DNA of 23,832 nucleotides, taken from assembly GCA_035693785.1 (NCBI GenBank), contig DASSFZ010000005.1, forward strand, positions 1-23,832. The letters are read 5' to 3'. The translations under genes were made by a program, and so were the position numbers. Below, in pieces: positions 5,906-13,759 of the stretch. The notes under the pieces are model-generated. The model made no database searches. It saw only the letters and a list, made by a program, of their open reading frames with translations, and was not told the DNA's origin. Source of the stretch: DASSFZ01 sp035693785 (lineage in GTDB: Bacteria; Chloroflexota; Anaerolineae; Fen-1058). Position 1 is the stretch's first letter. Every line of letters starts with the position of its first letter.

Positions 5906-6277
5906 ATGGTCCAGCACGAAACGCGACTGAACGTGGCCGACAATACCGGCGCGCGAGAGATCCTGTGCATGCACGTCCTGGGCGGCTCGACGCGGCGCTA
6001 CGGACACGTCGGCGACGTGATCGTGGCGGCCGTCAAGCAGGCCGCGCCGAACGGCTCCGTGAAAAAAGGCGAAGTGGTGCGCGCCGTGATCGTGCGCACG
6101 GCCAAGGAATACGCGCGCCCGGACGGCAGTTACATCCGGTTCGACGACAACGCGGCCGTGATCATCGACCCCGAGTCTCTCAACCCGAAAGGGACGCGCA
6201 TTTTCGGCCCAGTGGCCCGCGAGCTGCGCGACAAGGGCTTCATGAAGATCGTGTCGCTCGCGCCAGAAGTGCTGTAG
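5906..6277 (+). CDS. rplN: Large ribosomal subunit protein uL14
   Basis: This 123-residue L14 shows MVQHETRLNVADNTGAREIL, IVAAVKQAAPNGSVKKGEVV, the family signature around VIVRTAKEYARPDGSYIRFD and DNAAVIIDPESLNPKGTRIF, and the terminal FMKIVSLAPEVL. L14 forms an intersubunit bridge and is the binding site for ribosome silencing factor. ATG 5906 follows the rpsQ stop closely; the end of rpsQ (GCGAGGATAGAGG) gives the ribosome-binding sequence. Length equals the family norm. Confidence 0.98.
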   Translation: MVQHETRLNVADNTGAREILCMHVLGGSTRRYGHVGDVIVAAVKQAAPNGSVKKGEVVRAVIVRTAKEYARPDGSYIRFDDNAAVIIDPESLNPKGTRIFGPVARELRDKGFMKIVSLAPEVL

Positions 6278-6279
6278 GA

Positions 6280-6305
6280 GGCATCTCCAGATGCCGACTG
6301 TCGGC
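6280..6305 (+). repeat. Paired hairpins between rplN and rplX
   Basis: GGCATCT (6280-6286) pairs with AGATGCC (6289-6295) around CC, and GCCGA (6293-6297) can alternatively pair with TCGGC (6301-6305). The element begins just after the rplN stop and fills half of the 48-base spacer. No T-run follows. It resembles the other spacer palindromes in compactness but has no second copy here. Confidence 0.65.
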
Positions 6306-6325
6306 GCCTGACAGGGAGAACGAAC

Positions 6326-6646
6326 ATGGCCAGGATTAAGAAGGGTGACACCGTCATCGTCATCGCCGGCGAGAATAAGGGCACGCAAGGCACCGTGCAG
6401 CGCGTGGACGCCAAGACCCAGCGGGTGGTCGTGACCGGCGTGAACATCGTCAAGAAAGCTCAGCGCCCTGTGCGCGCCGGACGCGGCCAGACGCAGACGG
6501 GCATCATCGAATTCGAGGCGCCCATCCACATCTCGAACGTGATGCTGGTCGATCCGAAATCCAGCGAACCGACGCGCGTTGGCCACACAGTCGACGCCAG
6601 CGGCGCCAAGCGGCGCGTCACGCGTAAGAGCGGAACGGAGATTTAG
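6326..6646 (+). CDS. rplX: Large ribosomal subunit protein uL24
   Basis: This 106-residue L24 starts MARIKKGDTVIVIAGENKGT, the KOW motif, followed by GTVQRVDAKTQRVVVTGVNI and the region IIEFEAPIHISNVMLVDP. L24 is one of two assembly initiators of the 50S subunit and sits by the exit tunnel. A GGGAGA ribosome-binding sequence lies about six bases before ATG 6326. rplE starts seven bases after its stop. Length is normal for the family. Confidence 0.97.
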   Translation: MARIKKGDTVIVIAGENKGTQGTVQRVDAKTQRVVVTGVNIVKKAQRPVRAGRGQTQTGIIEFEAPIHISNVMLVDPKSSEPTRVGHTVDASGAKRRVTRKSGTEI

Positions 6647-6653
6647 AAATCAA

Positions 6654-7196
6654 ATGGCGAATCTGAAGAAGCGATATCGAGAAGAAATCGTCCCGGCGCT
6701 GATGAGGGACTTCGGCTACAAGAACGTTATGCAGGCGCCGCGCATTCAAAAAGTGATCGTCAACATCGGGGCGGGCGATGCCCTGGAGAATGCCAAGACG
6801 CTGGACGGCGCGGTGGCCGACCTGCGGCTGATCACCGGCCAGCAGCCGGTGATCACCAAGGCGCGCAAGGATATCGCCAACTTCAAGCTGCGCGCCGGGC
6901 GGTCGATCGGCGTGAAGGTGACGCTGCGCGGGGAGCGCATGTGGTCGTTTCTGGATGTGCTCGCCAATCTGGCGCTGCCGCGCATTCGCGACTTTCGAGG
7001 TATTTCGCCGGACGCTTTCGACGGGCGCGGCAATTATACGCTCGGCTTGCGCGAGCAAATCATGTTTCCCCAGATTCAGTACGACAAGATCGACAAGCTG
7101 CGCGGGATGGAAATTACGATCGTGACCACAGCGCGCTCCGACGAAGAGGGACGCCGGCTGCTACATCTTATCGGGATGCCGTTCAGGAGCAATTGA
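6654..7196 (+). CDS. rplE: Large ribosomal subunit protein uL5
   Basis: This 180-residue L5 has MANLKKRYREEIVPALMRDF, the segment PRIQKVIVNIGAGDALEN, TGQQPVITKARKDIANFKLR and the C-terminal EMFPQ-like region seen here as REQIMFPQIQYDKID followed by MEITIVTTARSDEEGRRLL. L5 binds 5S rRNA and contacts P-site tRNA. The frame is open upstream to 6579 within rplX, but ATG 6654 gives the family start. A clear ribosome-binding site is lacking; translation may be coupled to rplX seven bases upstream. Confidence 0.97.
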   Translation: MANLKKRYREEIVPALMRDFGYKNVMQAPRIQKVIVNIGAGDALENAKTLDGAVADLRLITGQQPVITKARKDIANFKLRAGRSIGVKVTLRGERMWSFLDVLANLALPRIRDFRGISPDAFDGRGNYTLGLREQIMFPQIQYDKIDKLRGMEITIVTTARSDEEGRRLLHLIGMPFRSN

Positions 7197-7198
7197 TT

Positions 7199-7381
7199 AT
7201 GGCCAAGAAGTCGATGATCAATCGAGAGTCTCGGCGCAAATATCCGACGCGCGTGCGGAACCGCTGCCGCCAGTGCGGCCGGCCGCGCGGCTACATCCGG
7301 CGCTTCGGGCTGTGCCGGATTTGCTTCCGCGAGCTGGCGCTGCGGGGAGTGATTCCTGGCGTGGCTAAAGCATCCTGGTAG
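7199..7381 (+). CDS. rpsN: Small ribosomal subunit protein uS14, zinc-binding type
   Basis: This 60-residue protein is the short zinc form of S14 (type Z). It begins MAKKSMINRESRRKYPTRVR and carries the four cysteines at residues 23, 26, 39 and 42 (CRQC and CRIC), which bind one zinc. It ends in PGVAKASW, the conserved C-terminus. S14 joins late in 30S head assembly near S3 and S19. AGGAG lies about nine bases before ATG 7199, and the rplE stop is only two bases upstream. All zinc ligands are present, so it should be the zinc-dependent version. Confidence 0.97.
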   Translation: MAKKSMINRESRRKYPTRVRNRCRQCGRPRGYIRRFGLCRICFRELALRGVIPGVAKASW

Positions 7382-7393
7382 GCCAGCAGCCAA

Positions 7394-7479
7394 GCCCTGA
7401 GCGGAGCCGAAGGGCCTGCCTAGAGCGAAGTCGAAGGGGCAGTCGACGAATACGCTCGCTCCGGGGATGCGGGGGAGCG
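7394..7479 (+). repeat. Two family A elements and a hairpin in the rpsN-rpsH spacer
   Basis: GCCCTGAGCGGAGCCGAAGG starts at 7394 and a second variant (CCTGCCTAGAGCGAAGTCGAAGG) occupies about 7415-7437. A further CGCTCC/GGAGCG stem joins 7457-7462 and 7474-7479. These elements fill the 120-base spacer; what remains is the rpsH ribosome-binding site. No promoter-like sequence stands out. Confidence 0.8.
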
Positions 7480-7501
7480 GGGTTCAGAGGAGCAATCGGC
7501 T

Positions 7502-7909
7502 ATGAATATAAGTGATCCGATCAGCGACATGTTGACTCGCGTGCGCAATGCTATTGCCGTGAGGCACGCCAGCGTGGCGTTGCCGAGCAGCCAGATCAAG
7601 ATCGCCATTGCGACCATTCTGAGAGAAGAAGGTTACATCCAGGATTTCGAGGTGACCGAAAGCGGCAAGCGCAAGACGCTTCGTCTGTGGCTGAAGTACA
7701 CCGGCGAGCGGCGCGATCGGCAGCCGGCGATCTCCGGCCTGCAGCGCGTGAGCCGACCCGGTCGACGTGTCTATACCAGCAGGGACAGCATCCCTTGGGT
7801 GCTCTCGGGCATGGGCATCGCCATCCTGTCGACGCCCAAGGGCGTGATTACGGGGCAGCAGGCGCGTCGATTGAACGTCGGCGGCGAGGTGCTGTGCTAC
7901 GTGTGGTAA
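7502..7909 (+). CDS. rpsH: Small ribosomal subunit protein uS8
   Basis: This 135-residue S8 has the N-terminal motif DPISDMLTRVRNAIAVRHAS, the middle segment ILREEGYIQDFEV, SRPGRRVYTSRDSIPWVLSG and the signature GMGIAILSTPKGVITGQQAR ending in GGEVLCYVW. S8 binds the 16S central domain and in E. coli is the translational repressor of the spc operon; no S8 target mimic was recognised here. CAGAGGAG lies about nine bases before ATG 7502. It begins after a repeat-filled spacer. Confidence 0.98.
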   Translation: MNISDPISDMLTRVRNAIAVRHASVALPSSQIKIAIATILREEGYIQDFEVTESGKRKTLRLWLKYTGERRDRQPAISGLQRVSRPGRRVYTSRDSIPWVLSGMGIAILSTPKGVITGQQARRLNVGGEVLCYVW

Positions 7910-7932
7910 ACGCGGGAGCTGAGGAGTCTATC

Positions 7933-8478
7933 ATGTCGAGAATTGGACGCAAGCCCGTGCCGATTCCGTCGGGAGTCGCCGTGACCATCGACGGACCACG
8001 CGTCACGGTCAAAGGCCCGCGCGGCGAGTTGACGCGGGCATTCCATCCGGACATGGCTATCGCGATGGATGATGGCACGCTGGTCGTCAGCCGTCCGAGC
8101 GATGCGCGCCAGCATCGTGCGCTGCACGGCCTGACGCGCGCATTGTTGGCCAACATGGTGACCGGCGTGACGCAAGGATTCCGCAAGACGCTCGTCGTCG
8201 AAGGCGTAGGCTACCGCGCCGACTTGACCGGAAAAGTGTTGTTGTTGCACCTGGGTTACTCGCATCCGATCCGGGTCGAGCCGCCGGCGGGCGTCAAGTT
8301 CAGCGCCGATTCCAAGGCGCGCACGATCACTGTCGAGGGCGCCGATCGCGAGCAGGTGGGACAGATCGCGGCCCTGATTCGCAAGCTGCGGCCGCCGGAG
8401 CCGTACAAGGGCAAGGGCATTCGCTACCAGGGCGAAGTGATTCGCCGCAAGGCTGGCAAGGCCGGTAAGGTCGGTTAG
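7933..8478 (+). CDS. rplF: Large ribosomal subunit protein uL6
   Basis: This 181-residue L6 begins MSRIGRKPVPIPSGVAVTID, then VTVKGPRGELTRAF, and ends with the second-domain signature PEPYKGKGIRYQGEVIRRKA. The two similar domains place it near the factor-binding site and sarcin-ricin loop on the 50S subunit. ATG 7933 has GAGGAG about six bases upstream. The frame is open far upstream inside rpsH, but that part is not L6-like. Spacing to rpsH is 23 bases and to rplR 16. Confidence 0.98.
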   Translation: MSRIGRKPVPIPSGVAVTIDGPRVTVKGPRGELTRAFHPDMAIAMDDGTLVVSRPSDARQHRALHGLTRALLANMVTGVTQGFRKTLVVEGVGYRADLTGKVLLLHLGYSHPIRVEPPAGVKFSADSKARTITVEGADREQVGQIAALIRKLRPPEPYKGKGIRYQGEVIRRKAGKAGKVG

Positions 8479-8494
8479 GGCTGAGGGGTGAACG

Positions 8495-8857
8495 ATGCCG
8501 AAAAGTCGCAATGAGATGCGGTTGCGCCGACAGAAGCGCGTCCGGCGAGGCGTGAATGGGACAGCCGGCCGGCCTCGCCTGAACGTGTTCCGCAGCCTGG
8601 AGCACATCTACGCCCAGGTCATCGACGACGAACAGGGACGGACAGTCGTGTCGGCCTCGACCATTGACAGGGAACTGCGCGCGGAAATAGCTTCGCTGAG
8701 CAAGACGGAGCAAGCCAGGCGGGTCGGCGCCGCGTTGGCCCGGCGCGCGCAGGCCGCCGGCGTGAAGCAGGTGGTCTTCGATCGAGGCGGCTATCGTTAT
8801 CACGGCCGCGTCAAGGCGCTGGCCGATGCCAGCCGAGAGGTGGGATTGGAGTTCTGA
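8495..8857 (+). CDS. rplR: Large ribosomal subunit protein uL18
   Basis: This 120-residue L18 has the basic N-terminal tail RLRRQKRVRRGVNGTAGRPR, then LNVFRSLEHIYAQVIDDEQG and the C-terminal VVFDRGGYRYHGRVKALADA motif. L18 binds 5S rRNA with L5 and delivers it to the 50S central protuberance. A GAGGGGTG ribosome-binding sequence precedes ATG 8495. Its TGA shares one base with the rpsE ATG, so the two are probably translationally coupled. Confidence 0.97.
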   Translation: MPKSRNEMRLRRQKRVRRGVNGTAGRPRLNVFRSLEHIYAQVIDDEQGRTVVSASTIDRELRAEIASLSKTEQARRVGAALARRAQAAGVKQVVFDRGGYRYHGRVKALADASREVGLEF

Positions 8858-9423
8858 TGGCAAAGCGAAGAGTCTCCACCGAAAGACGTGATCGCGAGGT
8901 GTTCGAGGAGCCGCGCGAGGAGCTCGACGAGCGCGTGGTCGACATTGCGCGCGTGGCCAAAGTGATCAAAGGCGGTCGCCGGTTTGCGTTTCGCGTCGTC
9001 GTCGTCGCGGGCGACAATCGCGGGAACGTCGGCGTCGGCGTCGGCAAAAGCCGAGCCGTGCCGGACGCTATCCGCAAGGCGTCGGAGCGCGCGCGCAGTG
9101 CGATGCGCCCGGTCGTGCTGGAAGGCACGACGATTCCGCATCCGGTGATGGCCAAGTCGGGGGGAGCGAGGGTGATGCTGCGCCCGGCATCGCCAGGCAC
9201 GGGCGTGATCGCGGGCGGCGGTGTGCGCGCCGTTCTCGAAGCCGCCGGCGTGCACGACATCCTGACCAAGTCGATGGGGAGCAGCAACAAGTTGAACGTG
9301 ATACGCGCCACGCTGGCCGGCCTGCGCCAGCTCAAGTCGCCGGATGCCGTGGCGCAGGAGCGCGGGAAGCCGATTACGGATGTGGCGCCGTTTTGGAGAA
9401 GGACTCATGTCAAGCAGCCGTAA
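8857..9423 (+). CDS. rpsE: Small ribosomal subunit protein uS5
   Basis: This 188-residue S5 has the double-stranded RNA-binding N-domain with RVAKVIKGGRRFAFRVVVVA and GDNRGNVGVGVGKSRAVPDA, and the C-domain with PASPGTGVIAGGGVRAVLEA and GSSNKLNVIRATLAGL. S5 works in mRNA unwinding and decoding accuracy with S4. Its start overlaps the rplR stop (TGATG), and its 3' end overlaps the rpmD start by 17 bases. Both domains are intact and length is close to normal. Confidence 0.98.
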   Translation: MAKRRVSTERRDREVFEEPREELDERVVDIARVAKVIKGGRRFAFRVVVVAGDNRGNVGVGVGKSRAVPDAIRKASERARSAMRPVVLEGTTIPHPVMAKSGGARVMLRPASPGTGVIAGGGVRAVLEAAGVHDILTKSMGSSNKLNVIRATLAGLRQLKSPDAVAQERGKPITDVAPFWRRTHVKQP

Positions 9424-9760
9424 GCCTGCCCTGAGCGAAGCCCGCCCTGAGCGTAGTCGAAGGGTCGAAGGGTCCACCGGCCAGCTGCTTGACGCAGATC
9501 CTCGTAGCGGAGCGGAGGGGACGCCCCGCCCAGCGAGGTTGCGCATCACTCTGGTGAAAAGCCCGACCGGCTACGACGAGCACCAAAAGCGCACGGTGCG
9601 GGCGCTTGGCCTGCGTCGCCTTCGCCAGACCGTCGAGCAGGCGGATACGCCGGTCGTGCGCGGCATGATTGCCAAGATCCCGCACCTGGTATCCGTCGAG
9701 CCTGCCCCGAGCGAAGCCCGCCCTGAGCGCAGTCGAAGGGTCGAAGGGGAAGTGAAATGA
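9407..9760 (+). CDS. rpmD: Large ribosomal subunit protein uL30 bracketed by translated repeats
   Basis: Residues 44-98 are a complete L30 core (RLRITLVKSPTGYDEHQKRT ... TPVVRGMIAKIPHLVSVE). L30 is usually about 60 residues; this frame codes 117. Residues 7-22 (PALSEARPERSRRVEG) and 99-114 (PAPSEARPERSRRVEG) are the same peptide, each coded by a 49-base repeat; residues 30-43 come from another hairpin element. ATG 9407 has GGAGAAGG four bases upstream and overlaps the rpsE end. An in-frame TTG at 9539 would give a near-normal N-terminus but lacks a well-spaced ribosome-binding site, so the true start is uncertain; the C-terminal tail is present either way. The stop overlaps rplO by ATGA. Confidence 0.93.
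   Translation: MSSSRKPALSEARPERSRRVEGSTGQLLDADPRSGAEGTPRPARLRITLVKSPTGYDEHQKRTVRALGLRRLRQTVEQADTPVVRGMIAKIPHLVSVEPAPSEARPERSRRVEGEVK
9424..9472 (+). repeat. 49-bp family A compound repeat, N-terminal side of L30
   Basis: The element starts GCCTGCCCTGAGCGAAGCCC and continues with GCCCTGAGCGTAGTCGAAGG. It begins one base after the rpsE stop. It matches 9700-9748 at 47 of 49 positions by eye (two T-to-C differences), and its right 29 bases equal 2101-2129 and 2584-2612. Confidence 0.95.
9500..9538 (+). repeat. Hairpin element in the L30 leader
   Basis: CCTCG (9500-9504) pairs with CGAGG (9534-9538), enclosing an inner GGGG-ACG-CCCC stem (9517-9527). The right part, GCCCCGCCCAGCGAGG (9523-9538), matches GCCCCGCCCAGCGGGG at 14858-14873 in the rpsD-rpoA spacer at 15 of 16 bases, so it looks like a separate dispersed element. 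Confidence 0.7.
9700..9748 (+). repeat. 49-bp family A compound repeat, C-terminal side of L30
   Basis: This is the second copy of the element at 9424-9472, exactly 276 bases (92 codons) downstream, so it is translated in the same frame. It supplies the last part of rpmD, and its 3' GAAGGGG plus AAGTGAA lies just before the rplO ATG, where it probably acts as the ribosome-binding site. Confidence 0.95.
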
Positions 9761-10227
9761 AATTGCACGAACTGAAACCGGTAGAAGGTTCGAAAAAGCG
9801 GCGTAAGCGGGTAGGGCGCGGCCTCGGGTCCGGTTCCGGCACGTACGCGGGGCGCGGGCGCAAGGGCCAGCATGCAAGACAGGGCGGCGTGAAGGGTCCG
9901 TATTTCGAGGGCGGGAACCTTCCGCTCGTGCGCAAGCTGCCGTTCGCGCGCGGCGTCGGCTTCACTTCGCGTGGGAAGATCCACTATGTCCCGATCAACC
10001 TGTCCGACCTGGCCGCGCTCGCCAGCCGAAGCCCTGAGTGGAGCGAGGGGGAGCCGGTGACGCCGGAGGTGCTGCACCGCCACGGCTTGCTCAAGTCGGC
10101 CGACGATCCGGTGGTGATTCTCGCCTACGGCGAGATCGAGCGCGCCGTGACGGTGAGGGCGCATCGTTTTTCCGCGTCTGCTCGCCGCAAAATCGAGGCG
10201 GCCGGCGGCACGGTTGAGATGCTGTAG
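9757..10227 (+). CDS. rplO: Large ribosomal subunit protein uL15
   Basis: This 156-residue L15 has MKLHELKPVEGSKKRRKRVG, the glycine-rich RNA-binding region GRGLGSGSGTYAGRGRKGQH, GGVKGPYFEGGNLPLVRKLP and the C-terminal signature with AVTVRAHRFSASARRKIEAA. L15 is a late assembly protein of the 50S subunit. Residues about 90-99 (SRSPEWSEGE) stand where other L15 proteins have a short loop, and the DNA there (10028-10049) resembles the family A/B repeat core. The start overlaps the rpmD stop. secY follows after eight bases. Confidence 0.97.
   Translation: MKLHELKPVEGSKKRRKRVGRGLGSGSGTYAGRGRKGQHARQGGVKGPYFEGGNLPLVRKLPFARGVGFTSRGKIHYVPINLSDLAALASRSPEWSEGEPVTPEVLHRHGLLKSADDPVVILAYGEIERAVTVRAHRFSASARRKIEAAGGTVEML
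10028..10049 (+). repeat. Repeat-like insert inside rplO
   Basis: GAAGCCCTGAGTGGAGCGAG resembles GAAGCCCTGAGCGGAGTCAA at 17367-17386 with few differences. It codes SPEWSEG in L15, and the PE.S codons are in the same frame as the PERS codons of the rpmD repeats. It is shorter and more diverged than other copies, so origin from the repeat is likely but not proven. Confidence 0.55.
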
Positions 10228-10235
10228 AGGCCACT

Positions 10236-11565
<1,330 letters not shown>

Positions 11566-11570
<5 letters not shown>

Positions 11571-11610
11571 TCAGTAATTAGTAATCAGTGACCAGTCATC
11601 AGTGACCGGT
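11566..11610 (+). repeat. Period-7 tandem array starting in the secY stop codon
   Basis: Units are AGTAATC, AGTAATT, AGTAATC, AGTGACC, AGTCATC, AGTGACC, with the TAA stop of secY inside the first unit. Related but degraded sequence continues to about 11665 (GACCATG, GACGACC, GGTCATTGATGACTGAG). It fills most of the 124-base secY-adk spacer and is notably richer in A and T than its surroundings. No promoter could be separated from the repeat. Confidence 0.85.
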
Positions 11611-11694
11611 GTGTTGAGATAACCGACCATGTGCTAACTGACGACCGGTCATTGATGACTGAGCAGAGCGGCAGAGAAAGGCTGGGGCGAGATC

Positions 11695-12411
11695 ATGGCC
11701 GACTACATCTTGTTGTTCGGCCCGCCCGGCGTCGGCAAGGGCAGCCAGGCCGAGCGGCTCAGCGAAAGCCTGAAGCTGCCGCACGTCGCAACGGGCGATC
11801 TGTTCCGCGACAATGTGAAGCGGGAAACTCCGCTCGGTTTGTTGGCGAAGGGTTACATGTCGCGCGGCGAGCTGGTGCCCGACGAAGTCACGGTCGCGAT
11901 GCTGAAGGAGCGGCTCGATCGGCCTGACGCCGTAAGAGGCGCGCTGCTCGACGGCTTCCCGCGCACGGTGGCACAAGCGGCCGCGCTGGCCCGGTTGCTG
12001 GCCGAACGCGGTGGGAGCATTCGTGTCGTGCTCTTCATCTCGGCTCCGGAAGAAGTGTTGCTCACGCGGCTCGCCAGCCGATGGACGTGCGGGCGGTGCG
12101 GCGCGATTTACAACGCGACCACCAGCCCGACGCGCGAGCCTGGTGTATGCGATCGATGCGGCGGCCCGGTGGAGCAGCGGGCGGACGACAGCCCGGATGT
12201 GCAACGCCAGCGCATTCGGGTCTACCTCGAGCAGACTTTGCCGCTGGTGGAGTATTATCGGCAGCGGGGAATGCTGGTCGAAATCGATGGGCGCCGATCG
12301 ATAGAGGAAGTTTACACGGACATTTTGGAGGCCATCGAACGGTCGCGCCGTGATAAGCGCGAATTGGGTGAATTCACGGATGGCGATCGTCCGATCAGCG
12401 ACAACTTATGA
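11695..12411 (+). CDS. adk: Adenylate kinase, zinc-lid type
   Basis: Adenylate kinase interconverts ATP + AMP and 2 ADP in the cytoplasm. The 238-residue protein has the P-loop GPPGVGKGS (residues 9-17), the AMP-site motifs TGDLFRDNV and LLDGFPRT, and a lid with four cysteines, CGRC (132-135) and CDRC (152-155), which normally hold zinc. The C-terminus runs about 20 residues longer than common bacterial enzymes, ending in a polar stretch. ATG 11695 follows a GGGGCGAGATC purine stretch. The stop overlaps the map start by ATGA. adk between secY and map is the usual order. Confidence 0.97.
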   Translation: MADYILLFGPPGVGKGSQAERLSESLKLPHVATGDLFRDNVKRETPLGLLAKGYMSRGELVPDEVTVAMLKERLDRPDAVRGALLDGFPRTVAQAAALARLLAERGGSIRVVLFISAPEEVLLTRLASRWTCGRCGAIYNATTSPTREPGVCDRCGGPVEQRADDSPDVQRQRIRVYLEQTLPLVEYYRQRGMLVEIDGRRSIEEVYTDILEAIERSRRDKRELGEFTDGDRPISDNL

Positions 12412-13157
12412 TCGTTCTTAAGTCGGCGCAGGAGATTGCATTGATGCGCCAGGCTGGGCGCATCGTGGCCGAGGTCCTGGAGAAGATGCGCGCGCTGGCG
12501 CGGCCGGGCGTGACGACGGCTGAGATCGACCGGGCGGCGACGGAGCTGATCGAGCAGCGCGGCGGACGCCCGACCTTCAAAGGCTATCGGGGCTATCCGG
12601 CGAACATCTGCACGATGATCAACTACGAGCTCGTGCACGGTATCCCGAGTGCTCGGCGCCGCCTGAAGGAAGGCGACATCCTGAGCCTGGACGTGGGCGT
12701 GACCTACAAGGGAGTCGTCGGCGACGCCGGCACGACGTATCCTATCGGCGCGATTAGCCCGGTCGCCAGAAAGCTGCTGGAGGTGACAGAGGCGAGCTTG
12801 TACGTCGGGATCGCGCAGGCGTGCGCCGGCAACCGCGCGGGCGACATTTCGTCCGCCATTCAGCGGTATGTCGAGTCTCACGGCTTTACTGTGATCCGCG
12901 AGTATACCGGCCATGGGGTCGGGCGGCAGATGCACGAGGAGCCGCAGGTGCCCAATTTCGGCAAGGCCGGGCGCGGCATCGTGTTGAAGCCGGGCATGAC
13001 GCTTGCCATCGAGCCAATGGTCGCGCAGGGTGACTGGCGCACGAGGGTGCTGGACGATGGCTGGACGGTGGTGACTGCCGACGGGTCGCTATCGGCCTAC
13101 TTTGAACATACGATCGCCGTCACCAGCGGCGAACCGGAGATATTGACGAAGTTATAG
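12408..13157 (+). CDS. map: Methionine aminopeptidase, type I
   Basis: This 249-residue enzyme removes the initiator methionine from new proteins. The five metal ligands are visible: D95 (LSLDVGV), D106 (VGDAGTTY), H169 (GHGVGRQMHEEP), E202 (LAIEPM) and E233 (FEHTIAVT); H77 in ELVHGIP is the substrate-binding histidine. Length and layout are those of the bacterial type Ia enzyme without an N-terminal extension. It overlaps adk by four bases. Downstream, infA would be expected in many genomes but the next gene is rpmJ, after a repeat-filled 65-base spacer. Confidence 0.97.
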   Translation: MIVLKSAQEIALMRQAGRIVAEVLEKMRALARPGVTTAEIDRAATELIEQRGGRPTFKGYRGYPANICTMINYELVHGIPSARRRLKEGDILSLDVGVTYKGVVGDAGTTYPIGAISPVARKLLEVTEASLYVGIAQACAGNRAGDISSAIQRYVESHGFTVIREYTGHGVGRQMHEEPQVPNFGKAGRGIVLKPGMTLAIEPMVAQGDWRTRVLDDGWTVVTADGSLSAYFEHTIAVTSGEPEILTKL

Positions 13158-13164
13158 TAAGTTT

Positions 13165-13199
13165 CAGACTTCCGAAGTCTTGGAGACTTCGGAAGTCTG
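13165..13199. repeat. Nested palindromic repeat, family C copy 2
   Basis: CAGACTTCCGAAGTCT (13165-13180) and AGACTTCGGAAGTCTG (13184-13199) are perfect reverse complements with a TGG loop. The arms are the same as in the copy at 217-249, almost 13 kb away; only the loop differs. It fills the spacer between map and rpmJ. Confidence 0.92.
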
Positions 13200-13222
13200 G
13201 AGCGATAGAGGAGTGTTCTAGC

Positions 13223-13336
13223 ATGAAAGTCTCTGCATCCGTTCGAAAGCGCTGCCCGAAATGCAAGATCATCCGCCGCAAGGGCAAGATTCGCGTGATC
13301 TGCTCGAATCCCAAGCACAAGCAGGTTCAAGGCTAG
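13223..13336 (+). CDS. rpmJ: Large ribosomal subunit protein bL36
   Basis: This 37-residue protein is L36 with its complete zinc ribbon: C11 and C14 (CPKC), C27 and H32 (ICSNPKHKQ). It starts MKVSASVRKRCPKC and ends KQVQG, both typical. L36 is a small 50S protein that links 23S rRNA helices. GAGGAG lies about nine bases before ATG 13223. It leads the alpha block and is followed by rpsM after 12 bases. It is the zinc-dependent version, like S14 and S4 here. Confidence 0.97.
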   Translation: MKVSASVRKRCPKCKIIRRKGKIRVICSNPKHKQVQG

Positions 13337-13348
13337 GCAGGAGGCAAC

Positions 13349-13738
13349 ATGGCACGCATCGCAGGGGTCGATTTGCCGCGCAACAAGCGAGTGGCAGTCG
13401 GGCTGACCTCCATCTACGGCATTGGTCCATCGAACAGCCTCGACATACTGCATCAGGCTCAGGTGAGTCCTGACATGCGCATCAAGGATCTGTCGGAAGC
13501 GGAAGTATCCAGGCTGCGCGAGCTGATCGAGCAGAACTACGTCGTGGAGGGCGATCTACGGCGCGAAGTGACGCTGAACATCAAGCGGCTCACGGAGATC
13601 GGCTGCTATCGCGGGATCCGCCATCGGCGCGGCTTGCCGGTGCGCGGCCAGCGCACCCGCACCAACGCGCGCACGCGCAAAGGCCCGAAAAAGACGGTGG
13701 CCGGCCGCGGCCGGCGTCGCGGCGCCAAGAAGAAGTAA
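13349..13738 (+). CDS. rpsM: Small ribosomal subunit protein uS13
   Basis: This 129-residue S13 begins MARIAGVDLPRNKRVAVGLT with the YGIGPSNSLDIL helix-two-turn-helix, LREVTLNIKRL-like RREVTLNIKRLTEIGCYRG, and the signature RHRRGLPVRGQRTRTNARTR, ending in a lysine-rich tail that reaches the P site. S13 sits in the 30S head and forms bridges to the 50S subunit. GCAGGAGG lies about five bases before ATG 13349. Length is normal. Confidence 0.98.
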   Translation: MARIAGVDLPRNKRVAVGLTSIYGIGPSNSLDILHQAQVSPDMRIKDLSEAEVSRLRELIEQNYVVEGDLRREVTLNIKRLTEIGCYRGIRHRRGLPVRGQRTRTNARTRKGPKKTVAGRGRRRGAKKK

Positions 13739-13759
13739 AAGACATAGGAGAGAGAAGCG

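Noticed and set aside
2101..9748. Family A copies as intrinsic terminators
   Set aside because: The hairpins lack T-runs, recur in the middle of co-transcribed ribosomal operons and even inside coding sequence.
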